From the NCBI GenBank assembly GCA_002293315.1, contig DBCZ01000002.1, positions 1 to 9,894 on the forward strand: 9,894 bases of DNA, given 5' to 3'. Below, piece by piece: positions 6,498 through 9,894 of the stretch. Made by a program: the position numbers and the translations under genes. Origin of the DNA: Ruminococcaceae bacterium UBA945. Its GTDB lineage: Bacteria > Bacillota > Clostridia > Oscillospirales > Acutalibacteraceae. Under the pieces are notes generated by a model, which was given only the letters and a program-made list of their open reading frames with translations, was not told the DNA's origin and did not search any database. Each line of letters begins with the position of its first letter. Position 1 is the first letter of the stretch.

Positions 6498-8513
6498 ATG
6501 GCGGTGCTTGTGATGAAGCGCATAAATATCTATGCGCTGAAATCGAACCGCAAGAAAATTCTGGAAGCCCTGCAGCTCAAGGGCGCCGTTCAGTTGAAAT
6601 CCGAACAGCTTGATATGAAGAATTTCGCCAAAACTGACACCAGCTCGGCAATGGCGACCTTCGAGAAGAACGCGCAGGTGAATCAAAGTGCCGTAGACGA
6701 GCTGGATAAGCTCGTCGAGCCGCCGAAGGTATTTCTCTCCATGTTTGCGGGCAAAGAGCCCGTGAGCGCAGAGGGGTATAATCGAGTGGCGGAGAAAGCG
6801 GCGGACGTCACGCAGAGCGCTTATAAGCTGACAGCGGCGGCGAAGAGAATCACGGATAACGAAGCCGACATCACAAGGCTGGAGACGCAGATAGCAGCAC
6901 TCGAGCCCTGGGCGGCATTGGACGTGCCGATGAGAATGCTCGCGACGAAATCGACGAGCATCTATATCGGCTCTTTTCCGGAGGAGCTTACGGAAAGCGA
7001 TACAAAACAGCGGCTTGCCGAGGCTTTCCCTGAGGGAGATGCGATAGACGTTGAGGTCATAAGCGCGATGAAAATGCAGACAAATGTATTCATCGTCGCC
7101 AGCGCGAAATATGGCCCGAAGCTTGAGGCGGCTCTGAGAAGCTTGGGATTTGCCTATCCTCCCTCCCCGCCAAAGATTCCGCCGAAGGAGCAGATTAAAA
7201 CGCTCGAGGGCAGAATTGATGAGCTGAAGGCGGAGATTGCCTCCTCTGAAAAGGAGATAAAGAGCTATTCCGCCATGCGTGCGGATTTTCTTCTGACACA
7301 CGATTATTTTCTCACGCGGGCAGAGAAATACAATGCCTTGGGTGAGCTTTGGCAAAGCAGGCATGTGTTCGTGATTTCGGGCTATATCCCCGAGATTGAC
7401 AGCGAAAATGTGCGCAAAGTGCTGGAAGCGGAATTTGAAGCATTTGTCGAGCTTGAAGATGTCGCGGAGAATGAGGACGCACCGGTGAAGCTCAAAAACG
7501 GAGGCTTCTCAGCACCCGTGGAGAGCGTTGTTGAGGCTTACAGCCTGCCCGGCAAGGGAGAAATTGACCCATCGAAAGTGATGTCGATTTTCTACTATGT
7601 TCTCTTTGGCATAATGCTTGCGGACGCTGCCTACGGGCTTTTGATGACCGTGGCGTGCGCTGTGCTTCTGAAAATTTTCCCGCACATGTCGTCCAACATG
7701 AGGCGCGCGGTGAGAATGTTCAGAAACTGCGGAATCTCCACGATTTTCTGGGGCGCAATGTTCGGCAGCTATTTCGGCGACGCGATACCGATAGTCGCTG
7801 AAACCTTCTTCAACACACAGCTAAGCATTCCGCCTCTGTGGTTCAATCCGCTTGACAGACCCATGCAGCTGCTCGTCTTTTCTCTGCTTGTGGGTATAAT
7901 CCATATCTTCACAGGGCTGACGATGAAGCTCTACACGCTTGTGAAGCAGAAGCAATATAAAGACATTCTTTATGACGTTATCTTCTGGTATATGCTCGTC
8001 GGCGGGCTTATCGTCGCTTTCATCTCAACCTCGATGTTCACGAGCATGACGCAGATAACGATTTCTCTCCCCCCTATCGTAACAACGATATGCCTTGCGG
8101 CGGCGGGCGTGGGCGCGGTAGGAATCATCGCGACGGCGGGAAGAGAATCACGCAATCCGGGCAAGAGAATCCTCAAGGGGCTTTACGGGCTATATAACCT
8201 CTCGGGATATTTGAGCGATATTCTTTCTTATTCAAGACTGCTTGCACTCGGCCTTGCGGCAAGCGTTATATCATCTGTTTTTAACCAGATGGGTGCTATG
8301 TTCGGCGGCGGGGTTGTAGGGGCGATTGCATTCGCGATTGTTTTCCTTATAGGTCATACGCTCAATATCGCGATAAATATTCTGGGCTCATATGTCCACA
8401 CGAACAGATTGCAGTTCGTGGAATTCTTTGGTAAGTTCTACGAAGGCGGCGGGAATAAATTCGAGCCGTTTTCTGAAAAAACTAAATATTATAATTTTAC
8501 GGAGGAAAAGTAA
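6498..8513 (+). CDS. ntpI: V-type ATPase subunit a (NtpI), membrane stator
   Basis: Subunit a forms the two half-channels by which ions reach and leave the rotating c ring. The 671 residues split into a cytoplasmic N-terminal half (1 to about 360) with the typical start VMKRINIYALKSNRKK and coiled-coil arms (about 225-265), and a membrane half of about seven to eight helices from about 364 on. The key helix holds LSYSRLLALGLA with the essential arginine at R580, which faces the ring carboxylate. The conserved C-terminal segment VHTNRLQFVEFF (R637, E642) completes the channel, followed by the family's ending FYEGGG. ATG 6498 follows GAGAGGGGG at 6481-6489. The gap to ntpF is 32 bases, and ntpK starts one base after the stop. 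Length is normal for bacterial NtpI (about 650-670). Confidence 0.96.
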   Translation: MAVLVMKRINIYALKSNRKKILEALQLKGAVQLKSEQLDMKNFAKTDTSSAMATFEKNAQVNQSAVDELDKLVEPPKVFLSMFAGKEPVSAEGYNRVAEKAADVTQSAYKLTAAAKRITDNEADITRLETQIAALEPWAALDVPMRMLATKSTSIYIGSFPEELTESDTKQRLAEAFPEGDAIDVEVISAMKMQTNVFIVASAKYGPKLEAALRSLGFAYPPSPPKIPPKEQIKTLEGRIDELKAEIASSEKEIKSYSAMRADFLLTHDYFLTRAEKYNALGELWQSRHVFVISGYIPEIDSENVRKVLEAEFEAFVELEDVAENEDAPVKLKNGGFSAPVESVVEAYSLPGKGEIDPSKVMSIFYYVLFGIMLADAAYGLLMTVACAVLLKIFPHMSSNMRRAVRMFRNCGISTIFWGAMFGSYFGDAIPIVAETFFNTQLSIPPLWFNPLDRPMQLLVFSLLVGIIHIFTGLTMKLYTLVKQKQYKDILYDVIFWYMLVGGLIVAFISTSMFTSMTQITISLPPIVTTICLAAAGVGAVGIIATAGRESRNPGKRILKGLYGLYNLSGYLSDILSYSRLLALGLAASVISSVFNQMGAMFGGGVVGAIAFAIVFLIGHTLNIAINILGSYVHTNRLQFVEFFGKFYEGGGNKFEPFSEKTKYYNFTEEK

Positions 8514-8514
8514 C

Positions 8515-9009
8515 ATGGAATTTGATTTGTCAACATTGGGTATCGTATTTGCTCTTCTCGGCGCTGTTTCGGCGGCTCTCATGGCGGGAATCGGCTCGGC
8601 TATAGGCGTTGGTCTTGCGGGGCAGGCTGCTGCGGGCGTGGTGACGGAAGACCCGGGTTTGTTCGGAAAATCGCTTATTCTTCAGCTTCTGCCCGGCACA
8701 CAGGGAATTTACGGCCTGCTGATTGGCTTCATCACGCTGACTCAGATAGGCATTTTGGGCGGTGACCCGAACATCAGCTTCCAGAAGGGCTTGCTGTATT
8801 TCGTGGCGTGCCTTCCGATGGCGTTTGTGGGTCTTACCTCCGCAAGATGGCAGGCGAGAGCTTCCGTGGCTTCGCTGGGCTTGCTTGCAAAAAAGCCGGA
8901 CCAGTTCGGCAAGGCGATGATTTTCCCCGCGATGGTTGAGACATATGCGGTTTTGGCGCTCCTGATTTCCATTCTTTCAATATTCAGCATCGGCGGGCTT
9001 GATATATAA
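8515..9009 (+). CDS. ntpK: V-type ATPase subunit K (c-ring proteolipid), predicted Na+-binding
   Basis: This 164-residue proteolipid builds the rotating membrane ring. It has four helices in two tandem hairpins, and the repeat is visible as DPGLFGKSLI (46-55) against KPDQFGKAMI (127-136). Only the second hairpin carries the ion-binding carboxylate, E142 in MVETYA, as in V-type rings. Compared with the E. hirae NtpK Na+ site known from its crystal structure (L61, T64, Q65, Q110, E139, with Y68), every ligand is present: L59, T62, Q63, Q113, E142 and Y66. Na+ coupling is therefore likely; this is inference from the residues. ATG 8515 has a strong GGAGGA at 8501-8506, which lies inside the end of ntpI. 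A longer in-frame start inside ntpI (8392) is unlikely because the extension has no family likeness. Confidence 0.97.
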   Translation: MEFDLSTLGIVFALLGAVSAALMAGIGSAIGVGLAGQAAAGVVTEDPGLFGKSLILQLLPGTQGIYGLLIGFITLTQIGILGGDPNISFQKGLLYFVACLPMAFVGLTSARWQARASVASLGLLAKKPDQFGKAMIFPAMVETYAVLALLISILSIFSIGGLDI

Positions 9010-9030
9010 GCCGTTTGAAGAAAATATTGA

Positions 9031-9036
9031 AGGAGG
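9031..9036 (+). promoter_or_regulatory. Ribosome binding site that fixes the ntpE start
   Basis: AGGAGG lies 7 bases before ATG 9044. It rules against the upstream in-frame TTG at 8999, which would overlap the end of ntpK and add a 15-residue N-terminus unlike the family. Confidence 0.8.
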
Positions 9037-9043
9037 AGAGCCG

Positions 9044-9628
9044 ATGACTGGACTTGATAAAATACTGGGTCAGATAGCGGATGACGCTAAGGAATCAGCA
9101 GACGGCGAGCTTTCTCTTGCAAAGGCCGAAGCCGGGCGCGTGCTTGAAGAAGCCAGGCTTGAGGGCGAGAAGCAAGTGCAGGCAGTAATAGCCGCAGGGC
9201 AGGCCGCCGCCACTGAGATAAAAAAGCGCGCAGAATCCTCCTCTCAGCTTGAGCGGAGGAACGAATTGCTTGCGTTTAAGCAGAATTACATCAATGAGGT
9301 TGTGAGCTCGACGATGGCCTCGTTAGAAGCTCTTCCAGATGAAGAATACTTTGAGATTCTCTTAAAGCTTCTGAAGAAATACGCGCAGAAATCAGCGGGA
9401 GTTATGAAGCTCTGCAAGAGAGATTTATCGCGTCTTCCCTCCGGCTTTGCCGAAAAGGCAGCCGAGGCCGCGGGAAGCGAGATAAAGGTTTCAAGCGAGG
9501 CGGCTGAGATTTCCGCGGGCTTCCTGCTTATCTATGAAGGAATTGATATAAACTGTTCGTTTGAGGCCATTTTCGCCGACAAGGCGGATGCTATCCACGA
9601 CAAGGCCAGCGAAATTTTATTCGCCTAG
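9044..9628 (+). CDS. ntpE: V-type ATPase subunit E (NtpE), peripheral stalk
   Basis: Subunit E pairs with the small stalk protein to link the catalytic head to subunit a. The 194-residue product has the family's layout: a long N-terminal helix with the start MTGLDKILGQIADDA and Ala/Glu/Lys-rich coiled coil to about residue 80, then a globular alpha/beta domain (about 95-194) that contains the CKRDLSRLP strand and helix, and the typical GFLLIYEGIDINCSFEAIF segment, matching the usual 'GG-hydrophobic-DI-N-SFE' pattern of E subunits. It sits 34 bases after ntpK and ends in TAG, the only TAG stop among the genes that end in this window. Length is normal (about 190-200). Confidence 0.92.
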   Translation: MTGLDKILGQIADDAKESADGELSLAKAEAGRVLEEARLEGEKQVQAVIAAGQAAATEIKKRAESSSQLERRNELLAFKQNYINEVVSSTMASLEALPDEEYFEILLKLLKKYAQKSAGVMKLCKRDLSRLPSGFAEKAAEAAGSEIKVSSEAAEISAGFLLIYEGIDINCSFEAIFADKADAIHDKASEILFA

Positions 9629-9661
9629 GTTTATATTAAAACATAGAAAGGAGGAAGCGAG

Positions 9662-9894
9662 ATGAGAGATGATATCAGCTATGCGTATGCCGTTGCGCGC
9701 GTGAGAAGCAAAGAGCTTTCGCTTCTGAGCGCGCAGGATATTGACCAGCTCATGGCCGCGAAGAGCTTTGATGAGGCGATGAAGCTTCTGGCAGATAAAG
9801 GCTGGGGCGACGGCACACAAACCAGAGCCGAGGCAATGCTGAAATATGAGACGGAAAAGACCTGGGCGTTTATCGGGGAGCTGAGCGAAGCGAC
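9662..9894 (+). CDS. ntpC: V-type ATPase subunit C/d (NtpC), N-terminal part, cut by the window end
   Basis: ATG 9662 follows a strong AAAGGAGG (9647-9654), and the frame is open to the right edge (77 full codons). The product start, DDISYAYAVARVRSKE, then LLSAQDIDQLMAAKSFDEAMKLL and a GWG segment, is typical of the bacterial AC39/NtpC family. This funnel-shaped protein couples the central stalk to the c ring. Full-length proteins are about 330-350 residues, so most of the gene lies outside. The spacing of 33 bases after ntpE and the order E-C match the E. hirae operon. The next genes are expected to be the F subunit and the catalytic A and B subunits. Confidence 0.9.
   Translation, partial: MRDDISYAYAVARVRSKELSLLSAQDIDQLMAAKSFDEAMKLLADKGWGDGTQTRAEAMLKYETEKTWAFIGELSEA

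Noticed and set aside
6105..7364. Long minus-strand open frame of 419 codons opposite ntpF and the first part of ntpI
   Set aside because: Both + strand genes on this stretch are clear family members. The antisense product is rich in Arg, Leu, Cys and His with no recognisable domain, and the frame follows from the codon bias of the + strand genes.
8392..8514. N-terminal extension of ntpK into the end of ntpI
   Set aside because: ATG 8515 has a strong GGAGGA site and gives the standard proteolipid N-terminus; the extension translates conserved ntpI sequence in another frame.

Overview
The window looks like chromosomal housekeeping DNA from a low- to mid-GC anaerobic Firmicute, most likely a gut-type Clostridia/Oscillospiraceae-like bacterium. 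That placement is inference. It rests on strong AGGAGG-type ribosome binding sites, the pth-mfd gene pair known from Bacillus and Clostridium, a PrsA-like lipoprotein gene next to mfd, and a V-type ATPase operon in the Enterococcus hirae ntp order (F-I-K-E-C). All recognisable genes are on the + strand. I see no mobile elements, tRNA or rRNA genes, or CRISPR arrays.

Region 1 (1-4729) is a tightly packed, translationally coupled run: the C-terminal part of a GNAT-type acetyltransferase (its start lies off the left edge), pth (peptidyl-tRNA hydrolase) and mfd (transcription-repair coupling factor). The GNAT stop overlaps the pth start by 8 bases, and the pth stop and mfd start share one base. 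The last two act in information maintenance: recycling peptidyl-tRNA, and clearing stalled RNA polymerase to recruit nucleotide excision repair.

Region 2 (4730-6065) holds a monocistronic unit: a good promoter with a small inverted repeat in its spacer, a hairpin almost exactly at the predicted 5' end of the RNA, a gene for a secreted lipoprotein related to PrsA/SurA-type chaperones but with a degenerate parvulin domain, and a clear intrinsic terminator.

Region 3 (6064-9894) begins with a full-consensus sigma-A promoter whose -35 box overlaps the terminator's T tract. It drives a V-type (A/V) ATPase operon: ntpF (peripheral-stalk small coiled coil), ntpI (subunit a, membrane stator), ntpK (duplicated c-ring proteolipid), ntpE (peripheral-stalk E subunit) and the start of ntpC (subunit C/d, the rotor-ring socket), which runs off the right edge. 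The catalytic A and B genes should lie just downstream. The proteolipid keeps every residue known to bind Na+ in the E. hirae ring, so the machine is predicted to be Na+-coupled.

I did not find an undescribed multi-gene system. The most interesting points are the predicted Na+ site, the changed His-Asn pair in Pth, the degenerate parvulin domain, and the compact regulatory architecture at 4756-4819 and 6035-6092.
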